From the NCBI GenBank assembly GCA_023213395.1, contig CM041465.1, positions 62,193,741 to 62,257,740 of the forward strand: a stretch of 64,000 bases of DNA, in the 5' to 3' direction. This document shows positions 53,847-64,000 of this stretch, in pieces; position 1 is the stretch's first letter; the number at the start of each line of letters is the position of its first letter. The notes beneath the pieces are model-generated. The model made no database searches, was not told the origin of the DNA, and saw nothing but the letters and a program-made list of their open reading frames with translations. This DNA comes from Cycas panzhihuaensis. Taxonomy: Eukaryota; Cycadophyta. The position numbers were made by a program, and so were the translations under genes.

Positions 53847-56418
53847 TGAAACGCTACTCATGGTGGTTCCTACTTCTAGCAAGAATGGTTCTGCAAGATC
53901 TAGTTGGGTTAAATGGTAAGGACTCACCTCGTAGGGCGTCCGTAGGGCAGAGCATAAATTCGAGACCTATAAAGGTGCCTAGTTACCTCTAGGTAGTCAC
54001 AAAAGGGTGAGGCCTTCCTAACCCTCGGATGGCCGAGAGGAGGGAGGAAAAAAGCCTAGCAAGTTGCGTCTTCTTGAGGAGGTGATAAGGCAACGAGTGA
54101 GTAAGATGTGCATGTAAAATGGTGTATAAGTGTAGGCTGGTCAAGAGAGCAAGAGGCGGATAGCTCTAGCTCGAGAGGGACTATCTATGTGTAATACCAA
54201 CTACAAAATAAAAGACACACGAAATGTAAATATGAGTTCCTTTCTTCTTTTTAGTTTCCTATGTGTTTCTTAGCATGCATGCATATGCATAAAGAACAAT
54301 GCTAAAAGGAAAGGATGAAGAGAGAAAAGGAATACCTGGACCGATGGCTGAATGGAGCACTACGTGTCTCTCTACTTCCCGCGCCTTCCTACTCCACTTG
54401 TTGCATACGCGGGACTGCTCAGTGATGGTTGCCGTGAGTAACCAAAGAGGGGCTAGCTTACCTCCCCTTATGTATACAAAAGTAAAGCGAAATAGCAAAT
54501 GACAGAAAATAATAGAAAAAACAACAAATATGAAACTAACCTGCAAATGGGCTTATTTCATGCGCAACTCCACAAATGCGAGATCCTGTCCAGCAAACAA
54601 ATAGGTTTCTCCCTCTCGGAAGAGGGGCCAAAAAATAGATCTAATATATATGCCTAGACTCAGAAGGAATGGAATCAATCTAAATCAAGCATATACATAT
54701 TATTCAATGAAACAACACTAACAAGATTTCTGCAAACAATCACTCCAACTGACACCCAAAACAGGAGAGTAGCCTCGAGATGGCTAACTCACCCACGGAA
54801 AGTCTCCACTTGGCCTTGGGACAGGAAAAATAAGATACACTAATGGCATGGGGCAATAAATAAAAGAAAGGCAAAAGTAACAGGTAAGTATACAAGCACA
54901 CCCAACGAACAAGATGTTATGAGTAGCAAATCGCCTAAATGGATGGGTTGCAAGTTGTAAACTGACAAAAAGTAGTTTTGGGGCTTATGCGATGCCCAAA
55001 ACTAACAAACTAAAATCTGAAACCAACATGGCAGTGGGCTACCAACGCCGGTTTAGATCTGAAAGCAAGCTTCCCAAATTCCCTAACCTAACTTCTAGGA
55101 AGTCACAAAGGTGCAAGGGGAGAGAAAATAAGGGTTTGGACCCTTCGGGAGAAGGACAGCAATGGGGACTGACCCTGCCTTCATCCCTCTAATTTTCTCT
55201 ATGTTACCTCCCTGTAACAGCCACCTAAAAGTAGGCTTGCAGGAATGATAGGGGAGGCACTACGGTGTAAAAGACAAGAAAACTAGTGCTAAACAGGCAT
55301 AGCAACCAAAAAGCATATAAACTAGGAATTTACTCACACAAAATGGAAGGAAATAACATACATTTCAAGGTAAATGTGGAAGGTACCTTGTTGTGAAGAA
55401 TATGAATGTGTATTTGCTGGAAAACATTAGAAAAACCCTACACTTAGCAAGGCTTGATGGCAGGTTTTGAGGAGGAGACTAATGTGAGAGAAACCCCAGT
55501 GATTTGGGACCCTTGGAGCTTGTTCCTTGGAAGATCTTGAGAAGTGTCCTTCTTGCAACTTTATAGACCTGCAAAAAGATGTTTGAGCCTGCTCGTCCTA
55601 AGCATGAGAGAGAGCAATGGTCCCTGTATGAGGAGCAGCAGTTGGAAGTCTCTATTATGCAGTAGTTCATGTGAAGGAATGGTAGAGTTGTATGTGAAAA
55701 AATGAGTAAGAAGAAGTGAGAATGAGGAAACTTTTTAGGTTTTATCCCTTGTTGACCCGAAGTGAACATTACGGGTCTCAAGGAAGTTGAAACGTGTGGG
55801 CACCACATGGCAGTTTCGCGAAAAGAGTGGGAACTGCCACATGTTTTAAAAAACTTTTCTGAATAGTTGCACCGTGGTAAACTTCACATTCACTTAAACT
55901 TCACAAGTACCAATCAATTTACAAAGAAGGCAAACCTGGGAACAAAAATTAATCCAAATGAGGGGTCTGGAGCTAAACAGAAAGTAGGTTAAGGCTAGAA
56001 ATAGTTGGGGTTAGTACCCAAGTGGCTGACAAGTGGTCAGATAAGGGAACCGAGTCTCAACCAAGGATTCAATCGTACTTGGGAGAAACTGAAACATGAC
56101 AGGGCATTGCCAAAAGGCGAAACGTGACTGGCTAAGGCATCCCGAGGGGTAGTGGAGATGACGTGGGTGACTATGCACCATACGGGGTGTGACATTCGCT
56201 GAAGAATACCTCCACTATGGGTCATCATAGGATGAAAGGCGTGCGGTAAGTACATGCAGTATGATCAAGTAAAGAGGCAATGTAGGTAGGCAAGCATATG
56301 TTAGGCAATCTAAACTAAACATCCTCAGTCAAGCAAGAGCAGAGATGGGAGCAAGAGCATATACCTGAGCTTACCTGAGTCGATGCGTCTCGAGTCTATT
56401 CCTGATAACGAGGAAACA
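53847..56418 (-). repeat. 5' LTR of element B
   Basis: This LTR is 2572 bp, with plus-strand ends TGAAACGC and GAGGAAACA. TATA-like GGATAAAACC (55738-55747, minus) is 57 bp from the decayed G-box CACATG (55804-55809). The palindrome region near 55865-55930 is mutated. Confidence 0.9.
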
Positions 56419-56423
56419 CTATG
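56419..56423. repeat. target site duplication CTATG, right of element B
   Basis: CTATG follows the LTR end GGAAACA and matches 29698-29702. Confidence 0.9.
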
Positions 56424-57089
56424 TACAGCATTAGAGGCTCTAAAACATTATAGAGATTCTAAAAAAAAATAGAGTGTACAAATTAAAATAATAAATTTTT
56501 TTAACAAAATGCGATATAAACTATTGATATAATGTTATAAACTAAATAAATATTGAACAAAAAATTGGTTGTGCTTTATACAAACTCACTCTAATCTCAA
56601 ATGAAAGTGTTAATGGAGACATAATAGAGTAGGTAAAAGAATGTTTTAATCTATATTCAAACCATTTCTGAAAACATTAACATAATTTCCTTTGAGAGGT
56701 GGTGTTGAAGAACATCGAGGGTTTTAAGCCCCAAAATATATATTCGAGAGGTACCCGGAGCCTGCCCCAACCTCCATTCCAACCTCGAAATCCAAATTAT
56801 AATAAAAAATAAGCAACTTAAAATAAAATAACATTAGCTTATCCAAGTGATGGTCGGCATGTTCCCAAGATCCATTTACACACATATATGTAATGAATAT
56901 AGTTCCAATATTTACTCATTGTTGTTATAGTTAGATCAAAGTGGAGATCTAATTAGAGTGCTCTAGCCTTTTTTAATCAAGATTTAACACTATAGTGGAT
57001 TCTTGCTCTTTTTAACTCAATGGTTTTATAGCTAGATTAAAGTAGAGATCTAATTAGAGTGCATTTAAGGACCACCCAAGGCCTACTCA
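56424..57089 (+). other. AT-rich leader of repeat unit 2 (continued)
   Basis: It matches 20870-21400 of unit 1 but contains about 130 bp more (about 56545-56675). No gene is seen. Confidence 0.55.
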
Positions 57090-58730
57090 CCTCTCAAATC
57101 TGGTTGAGTATACCTCCTAGCCAAGTGACCACACCTCAACCGATCATGGTCTACCCATCTCTAACTGGACCTAAGGGACCATTGTGTCCTGCTTCTACTA
57201 GCCACATAGGGAAAATCCCCATGCATCCTTAACCCCAACCTAGGGATCTTTCTCTTTATGTACCCCTAGGATGCACTTCCCAACCATAGGGGTATGGAAA
57301 GGGAAATCTCCTTCCTATCTATGGAGTATACTCTCTCCACCCATATGGTGTTGCACCACCCACAAGTGGCCCATATGGGCAAAACCCTATTCTATACTTG
57401 TCTATTTCATCTTTGTGTATCACCTCGCATGTAGTGTCTTCATAAGGACGAAAAACTCCTCCCAAAGGCTCCTTTCCCTAAGTACCCTTTCAATAAGGGG
57501 TGTATCCTTAAGGAGGAATAGGTCCCTCTTACTCATTCACCTATCTCCGAGTTCCTTCTCATCTGGGATTATTCCCTTCTTATCAAATATGAGGGAATTC
57601 ATATCCCTCTTTCAGCTAGATCTCTCAAGGAGGATTTTGGTGTCCATGCCCACCTCCTCCTTTGTCTTTTATTGCCCCATTAGCTCAACCAAGGGCCTAT
57701 CCCTTCATTGACTGTAGGTCAACTCCTTTGTCCATTGAGGCATTAAGGGCCAACTTACTACCTCACCCCCCTAAGGTGCCTAAATTTGATGGGACCTCTT
57801 CACAAGACCCAACCGAGTATGTCAATAGTTTCTCCATGGCATGTATTGATTACTAGGCCAATCATCACATCTTAATGAAACTTTTTCCACGTTCCTTATA
57901 GGGTGATGGTCTTAACTAGTTCTACTACTTCCTTACCCATTTAATTCATTCATTCCAATAACTTATGGATGAGTTTGTCAACTATTTTAACATTCCTCAT
58001 CCCTTCAAGAGTGGAATGAAAGCCTTACTTTCCCTAAAAAAGGTCACCAGGAGATGAATCATGATTTTGTTAGGCACTTTCACGATCTCCTTCACTCCAT
58101 GAAGGCCATGTTGCCTAAGGAGCTAAAGAGGAATCTCTTTGTGAATGCCTTGTATCTCAAAGTACATGTTGAGGTCCTCAAAATGGGGGCAATAACATAT
58201 GATTCCATCATAGCTAAGTGCTTGGCTCTTGAGACTACTGAGATCTAAGTGGGTCTTAAGAGAGCTCTCAAATCATCACAACAATGAGAGACACCCCCTG
58301 TGTCGCATGAGAATACTTTGGTTCCTTTAACCTCTACATATATTCTTTCGAGTGTATAATGAAGGAGCTTAAGCTCTAAGCTCCTCCCTCATCGCCAAAC
58401 TTCCATAGACCTGTCCACCATGCCTCATAAGCCGCACCTCCTAAGGATTGAAATACATGGTCCTCTCAAGCAAGGGAAACCAAGCCTTCCTTGGAAAAAA
58501 CGTGGCACTCCATCCATGGTGATTGCTTTCATGAGGATTTGCAATGTAGGGTGCAACATCCTAAACCCATTCCACATCGTGATTCCTCTACCAAGCATTT
58601 GTCCAAGCCCAATTTAGACTAGCCCATCCATAGAGATCCCTTCTCCAAATAAAGCGAATGAGATCAACACACCTAATATAGAGGGAACTGAAATAGAAGA
58701 AAATCTCCTAACCCTCATCCCACATAAGCT
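57090..58730 (+). pseudogene. gag: gypsy gag remnant C2
   Basis: Same content as C1 gag: LSIEALRANLLPHPPKVPKF, DGTSSQDPTEYVNSFSMACI, then a shared TAG for Trp in the IDYWAYDH block; HDFVRHFHDLLHSMKAMLPK and EVLKMGAITYDSIIAKCLAL. Slightly better preserved than C1 around 57780-58250. Confidence 0.8.
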
Positions 58731-58979
58731 AAAAGGAAGGGGAAAAGAAGTTCTCCCTCTTCTTTTCATTCTTACCATCGTATACCTTCACCTTCTTGAT
58801 CTTGAAACAAGGGAAAAAGAGTTATCCAAATGCTTAGGACCATACCCCTATATGCTCTAACTTGTTCTCAAGCAACTAAAGAGACCATAGGTGTGTCTTC
58901 CTCTTCTCAACTTGATCCTCCTATGGATAACCCTCCTTTTAAGATTCATTCTCTTCCTAAGACCATTCTTGTCCATCCA

Positions 58980-59640
58980 AATCACTATGATTTCTGAAGG
59001 GCACTTCCCCAACCAATCGAGAAAGGGAAATCCTTCTTAATCATAGATGACCTTCACACTGTGGCCACTAGGATGTCCATGATGGATGTCTTGAGGAGTT
59101 GTCAAGAGCAACATACCCTCCTTTTGGAGACTTTAGGGTTGGTGGATGCATCCATCTAGACTTTGAGTACTACCCTAAGTCAGGAGCCCATCATCTCTTT
59201 CGACCCTAAAGATCTTCCTTTGACTAGTGAAAGGGAATTCTAATGGCATTACCCTTTCACCATATCTATAGCCACTCCAGATTGTATACATAGAAGAATT
59301 GTTATGGATAATGATTCTTTTGTTAATGTTATACCTCTACACATCATGTAGGATTTAGGCATAGCACCTCTCAAGCTAGTTCCATGGCATTGCCGGGGCT
59401 ATGATCGTAGTGACAAAATATCCTTATGATCTATCTCTATCCCTATTACCCTTGAGGACAAAATTGTACTCACTGATACCGTGGTCCTTGATCTAGACGT
59501 GGATAACAACCTTCTATTGGGATGTTTGTAGCTCGACCAGATGGAAGCCATGTGTTCATTCCATTGGGGACAACTCAAATTTGTCCACAAAGGATGAATG
59601 AAAGTTGTTTCTTTAGAGCGTCCTCCCATTAAATAATCTC
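58980..59640 (+). pseudogene. gypsy protease remnant C2
   Basis: MSMMDVLRSCQEQHTLLLETLG is retained, with IVMDNDSFVNVIPLHIM at the active site (DND, Gly lost as in C1) and VVLDLDVDNNLLLG. Around 59400-59590 it differs from C1 much more than in neighbouring parts. Confidence 0.75.
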
Positions 59641-60609
59641 ACTGGTCCCATCAAGCAGTTCATGATCTAATGAAAGGTAATAAATGCCCATCCACTTATG
59701 CTTCCACCTACATGATCAATATTCCTAGCACTTCTTGCTCAAAGGAAGGACCTTTTCCTTCCTCTTATAACCTTATTCGTTATGCCCCTATTAGTATATG
59801 GAGTTATGGGTACCTCATCGTTTTGAATGACAACAAGTCTAACAGTGAGGACGAGGACCTCCCTCATCCCATATCCCTCCTAAACACCTGTAGGGAGCAC
59901 TTGCTTCGTTCCAGGTCCTAACTTAGAACCCCTTCTATTGAGGAGCTCAATACTCTTGTTGAGTCATGCATGATCATTCCCATCTCTAGTGTGACCTTCC
60001 ACACCACTTCATCATCCACCTCGTCACCTTCCTTAGGTGATAGGGATAGGGTATATCTTATCTTCTGATATAAGAGGATACCTCCCAACTCTTTCAAAGA
60101 GTCCCTTAGCTATATCGAGTGGTGGATTGATTGTTATAGGTCCATTGATCCTCCTACTTCTTGCTCCTCATCCTCTCTAAGTATAACTATCCATGGGGTA
60201 GACTGCTCTGAGAATGATGAGGCATTGTTAGAGTATTTGGCAGGCTCCATGCCCAATCTTTGTCTTGGTCACCATAAGCTTGGTTACTGAAAGATCTTAG
60301 CTCTTGGGTCATCCCTAGATGACCTAAGCCAACCTAGTTCCCCTTTGGCCCTTCCTGTTAACCAAGCCCCCACCATTTTGAGGAGGGGAAGGCCATGTGC
60401 ATGGGGCAAACTAAGGACATCATCTTCACCCCTAGCAAGGTCATCAAGGTAGGAGCAAAATGTTACCGTGAAGAAATGGAGGAGTACACCCTCCTTTTCC
60501 AAGAGTTTTATGAACTTTTGATATAGGATTACATTGATATGAAGGGAATAGATCCCTCCATCATCACCCATAATCTTACAACTATCCCAGGCACTCACCC
60601 CATGTAACA
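59641..60609 (+). pseudogene. protease-RT linker of C2
   Basis: Recognised by APISIWSYGYLIVLNDNKSN and the acidic EDEDLPHP phrase. Frame-broken. Confidence 0.55.
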
Positions 60610-61850
60610 AAAGTAGTGCCCCCTTTATCGTAAGCTATATGTTCCCATTAAGATAGAAGTGAAAAACCTCTTGGATGTAGGGTTGATCATTTCTATTGAT
60701 TACCCTAAATGGGTCTCAAACATCATTCCCATTGCTAAAGGGAATGAAATGATTCAGATATGTCTTGATTTTTGAGATATCAACAATGTATGTCCTAAAG
60801 ATAACTTTCCTTTACCTTTCATCAATCAGATTATTGATCACACTAATGGATTTGAAGTTATATCATTAATGGATAGATTCTTTGGTTATAACCAAATCTA
60901 AATCTCCCCCAAAGACCATCACGAAATGGCCTTCATTACATGTTGGGGTACCTTTGCTTACAAAGTAATGGCCTTCAGACTTAAAAACATAGGCAACACT
61001 TACCAAAGGCTGATGCAATTTGTCTTTAATAACCTCATAAATAAAACCTTCAAGGTCTTTATGGATGATATGATGGGTCTCTCTCGTAAGAAAGCCCATC
61101 ATCTTGAGGATTTACATGCCATCTTTACATGATGTTGCAAATACCATGTTAGCTTAAACCCACTCAAATACGTGTTTGAAGTAACTACTGATAAACTCCT
61201 AGGTTTCCTTGTTTCTAAACAAGGAATCCAGATCAACCCCAATAAGGTTAAAGCTATCCTTGACATGCCTCTACCCAAAACACAACATTAAACCAAGTCA
61301 TTTTTAGGTAGGTTGGATTTTCTTAGGCATTTTCTAGTGAACTTCACCATAAATGCTAAACCTCTTACTAACCTGTTGAAGAAGGGAGCCCTATTCATTT
61401 GGTCTCCTAAGGCCCAGGAAGCTTTTTAAGAGCTCAAGAGAGACTTGGCTTCTCCTTCGATCTTACCAGCCTATATATTCGACTATCCCTTCATCCTTTA
61501 TACCTCAGCCACTAATAAATCCTTAGGGGATATGCTCACCCAAGAGGATGATTCAGGAACTAATTGATCCATTTACTTCACCATCTAGGCGCTACTCACT
61601 ATTGAGCTTAACTACTCTTTCATCAAGAAGGAGTGCCTTGCCTTGGTCTATGCAACCAAGAAATTCAGGCATTACCTACATGACAATAGTACTCAGGTGA
61701 TCGTTCAATCCAACCCCCTAAGATACCTCTTAACTCGAGCTAACTTGACTGGTAGGACTGGAAAATAGGTTGTCCTCCTTCAAGAGTATGACCTTCAAAT
61801 TGTTAACAGGAAATCAAAGAAGAGAATGGTAGTTGTTAAATAACTAGTTG
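60610..61850 (+). pseudogene. pol: gypsy RT and pol-linked RNase H remnant C2
   Basis: Motifs include VGLIISIDYPKWVSNIIPIA, NNVCPKDNFPLPFINQ, WGTFAYKVMAFRLKNIGNTY, VFMDDMMGLSRKK, LGFLVSKQGIQINPNKVKA, PFILYTSATNKSLGDMLTQ (Ser for Asp again) and ATKKFRHYLHDNSTQVIVQS. Stops shared with C1 include the TGA before DINN, TGA after LHAIFT, TAA after KTQH and TAA in the EAF-ELKR block. A TAA at about 60899 is unique to C2. Confidence 0.88.
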
Positions 61851-61999
61851 ATGCACCTATTTCTAAATCTTCTAATATTACCAATGATGACTCCTTACTC
61901 GATGAGCCTATCTTTTCCATCCAATACTCATCACCCCGCCAATTATCTAGTAGCAAATAGTATGGGGACATTGTATAATACCTTACTAAATAACAATAT

Positions 62000-63201
62000 C
62001 ATCCTAACACTAGTGATAAGGTGAAATTGCAAGTTAGGGCTACTGCTAGGTAGTATTTCCTCATAGAGGAGGTATTGTACAAGAGATCTTTTAGTGGGAT
62101 CCTCCTTCGCTACATTAATCCTGGCGAGGTAAACTAAATACTTTGTAAGTGTCATAATGACATTTGTAGGGGCCATTTCAGGGGCCAATCCATGGCCATA
62201 GGATCCTTTATATGGGTTATTACTGACCATCCATTTTCAAGGATGCCCACGCCTATGTGTTGCATTGTCATAGGTGCCAGGAGCATGCCAATATCATTCA
62301 TTCACCTCCTGAGGCCTTACACCTGATCATTTCTCCATGGCCTTTTTCCCAATAAGGATTAGACCTTGTGGGAGCCATAACCCTTCCTTCCTTGTCACAA
62401 TACAAGTTCATGTTGACCGCGATGGAGTCCTGCACTAAATGGGTTGGAGCCATCCCTTTATCATCCATTACTGGCAAGATTATAGCCACTTTCATCTACA
62501 AGTATATCATCTATCGATTTAGGGTTCCTGACATCCTGATCATAGATAATGGTACTTCTGTTTGTAATAAGAAGATGGAAAAACTTTGTGGGAAGTTCAA
62601 TATATCCCACAAAACCTTATCTCTTTATTATTCCTAAGCCAATGACCAAATTAAATCCTTTAGCAAAACCCTTATAAACATCTTAAAGAAAATAATTCCT
62701 CAATCCCAAAGGGATTGACACCTCTAACTTCTTTCTGCTTTATGGACATATTACACTTCTATTCGCATAGCTACAGGGATAACCCCATTCTCCCTTATGT
62801 ATGAAAATGAAGCAATCCTTCCTTTGGAAGTTTAAATCCCTCATTTATGAGTTTCTCTTCGAGGTCTCATCGATGAGGAATCTTACCACTAAGCTTACCT
62901 CCTCAACCTCAAATCCTTGGATGAGAGACACTTGACGGCATACTAAGAAAACCTCACCTCCAAGGCTAGGCCACAAAGAACATATGACAAATGTCTTCAT
63001 CCTCAACCTTTAAATCCTAGGGACCATGTCCTTAAGATTGAGTATCTCTATGACCACTTATCCAAATTTAGGTCTAAATGGGTCGGTCCTTTTGTCATTC
63101 TTGAGAGCCTCGACAATGGTGCCTATAAGATAGCTATCCTAGAGGGTCTTGAATTGAAGAAAGATGTGAATGGTAAATTCTTAAAGAAGTTCTATGTGTG
63201 A
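62000..63201 (+). pseudogene. pol: gypsy integrase remnant C2
   Basis: MLTAMESCTKWVGAIPLSSI, IIYRFRVPDILIIDNGTSVC, KMEKLCGKFNISHKTLSLYY, LINILKKIIPQSQRD, then FRSKWVGPFVILESLDNGAY and NGKFLKKFYV, with the stop at 63199-63201. Stops interrupt it in several places. Confidence 0.85.
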
Positions 63202-63265
63202 CCCTTTCTACTCCCAAGTAGGATAGTAATACCCTTCTCTTACTCTGAAATAAGCCTAAAGTATC

Positions 63266-63319
63266 ACTTTAAGCACATCATTATTTCTCCTAGCCATAAG
63301 TATGATGATGATTTAGAGT
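63266..63319. other. conserved two-stage hairpin (C2)
   Basis: The outer arms are ACTTTAA and TTAGAGT (one non-Watson-Crick position). The inner arms are CATCA and TGATG. Confidence 0.55.
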
Positions 63320-64000
63320 ATCTCTTCATCCTTTTGACTTCATTACTTGCATTACATCTCTTATTTCCTTCTCAAGGGAGACTTGTCATTTCCTAGTTGG
63401 GTAAGTAAACATCCTTTACTTCCAAGCATGGAGTCACTTCCCAAATAGGGCCTTTTATTGATTGGGTATCTATACCCCCTACTCACTTCCTTTGCATATC
63501 TATTATGCTCCACCTGACAAACATGCATAGCATCCCCTCCTAGTCTTACATTTATCCATCATTGATATGTACGGTAACCATGAGTGCCTACTACGAGTGT
63601 GGCATCACGTGAAAGGAAGCACAAATATCATCTGCATATGATCTAATAATAAAAACCATACATAGCAATCAACTATAACTATTTGAATGTATGACCCCTT
63701 GTGCACCCATATCCATATGCATATGCTCATCTCTCTATGCATTATATAAACAAATAAACTACTCAACAAAGTAATAACATCATAAATCTATCATAACATC
63801 ATTATCATGTATCAAATGGGGTACAAATTGGCCCCCATCTATATATGTACAAAGTCATATGGCACAATAGAATCATATGGTGCATCATCTAGACAATATG
63901 CTTTAAGAAGCCAGAATCCTTGCAGGGAGGAGTATAATCATATGCCTACACATGGTAAAAACTCCCTGGAGGTTTAAGCCTTTCCTATCCAAAATCCACA
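63320..64000 (+). other. post-pol spacer of C2, to window end
   Basis: It matches 27557-28240 of unit 1 closely. The antisense gene remnant is expected to begin just beyond the window. Confidence 0.6.

Larger units (their letters stand above)
29703..56418 (-). mobile_element. Ty3/gypsy element B, minus strand, with internal deletion and element A inside
   Basis: Both LTRs (29703-32205 and 53847-56418) end in TGAAAC and GGAAACA on the plus strand, and CTATG flanks the whole. On the minus strand the order is 5' LTR, gag, protease, a junction sequence in place of RT-integrase, post-pol hairpin, antisense gene, aRNH, polypurine tract and 3' LTR. Without A, element B is about 13.6 kb. It cannot move by itself because RT and integrase are absent. 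Confidence 0.92.
29583..64000 (+). repeat. tandem segmental repeat, unit 2 (interrupted by element B)
   Basis: The unit comprises 29583-29702 and 56419-64000, continuing past the window. It repeats unit 1 from its first base, including the noncoding leader and many premature stops in pol. The 5 bp CTATG is duplicated around the B insertion. Confidence 0.8.

Noticed and set aside
1-64000. Host protein-coding genes, tRNA, rRNA, CRISPR arrays or bacterial operons
   Set aside because: No supported candidate was found. All recognisable proteins belong to LTR retrotransposons or the antisense gene they carry.

Overview
The window is repeat-derived DNA from a land plant with a large, retrotransposon-rich nuclear genome. 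The signs are nested LTR retrotransposons 9-13 kb long, a tRNA-iMet-type copia primer site, plant-style promoter motifs (G-box, TATATAAGG), plant-style introns, and a plant mobile domain (PMD) protein family. I cannot name the species. I found no host single-copy gene, tRNA, rRNA or CRISPR. Nearly every coding region is a decayed retroelement gene.

Layout. Left block: a minus-strand Ty1/copia element (15966-18158) is interrupted in its integrase by Ty3/gypsy element 2 (visible part 9065-15965). Element 2 is itself interrupted by Ty3/gypsy element 1 (1-9064). An AT-rich stretch without genes follows (18159-20744). Right block: a roughly 8.8 kb segment built around an LTR-less, stop-riddled gypsy gag-pol remnant (C) occurs twice in tandem (20745-29582, then 29583 to beyond 64000). 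The second copy is split by minus-strand gypsy element B (29703-56418, target duplication CTATG). B is split inside its RNase H gene by plus-strand gypsy element A (32934-46048).

The gypsy elements are one family of the Tat/Ogre type. The order is LTR of 2.5-2.75 kb, gag, protease, RT, a degenerate RNase H, integrase without a chromodomain, a hairpin just after pol, an antisense gene, an extra RNase H (aRNH), a polypurine tract, and LTR. The antisense gene is the most interesting part. In elements 1, 2 and B it has the same architecture: an antisense TATA box, about 180 bp to a 5' splice site, a 469-484 bp 5'-UTR intron holding two palindromes, a PMD exon, a 111-115 bp coding intron, and a coiled-coil exon. 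It runs convergent to pol. In B the predicted splicing joins the two coding exons in one reading frame of 608 codons with no frameshift, only point-mutation stops.

How the parts fit together (inference). The pol-linked RNase H has lost its first catalytic Asp in every legible copy, while the extra RNase H keeps a full catalytic set in the best copies, so the latter probably does the RNA removal. The U5 splice donor motif and a conserved AG motif upstream of aRNH could provide a spliced RNA for it. Element A lacks the antisense gene and B lacks RT-integrase, so these modules vary within the family.

Reliability. Boundaries were read by eye. Element A is CpG-rich and looks young, but its two LTRs differ mainly at CTG/CAG sites, which suggests consensus errors. 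Its frameshifts should not be trusted without read-level checking.
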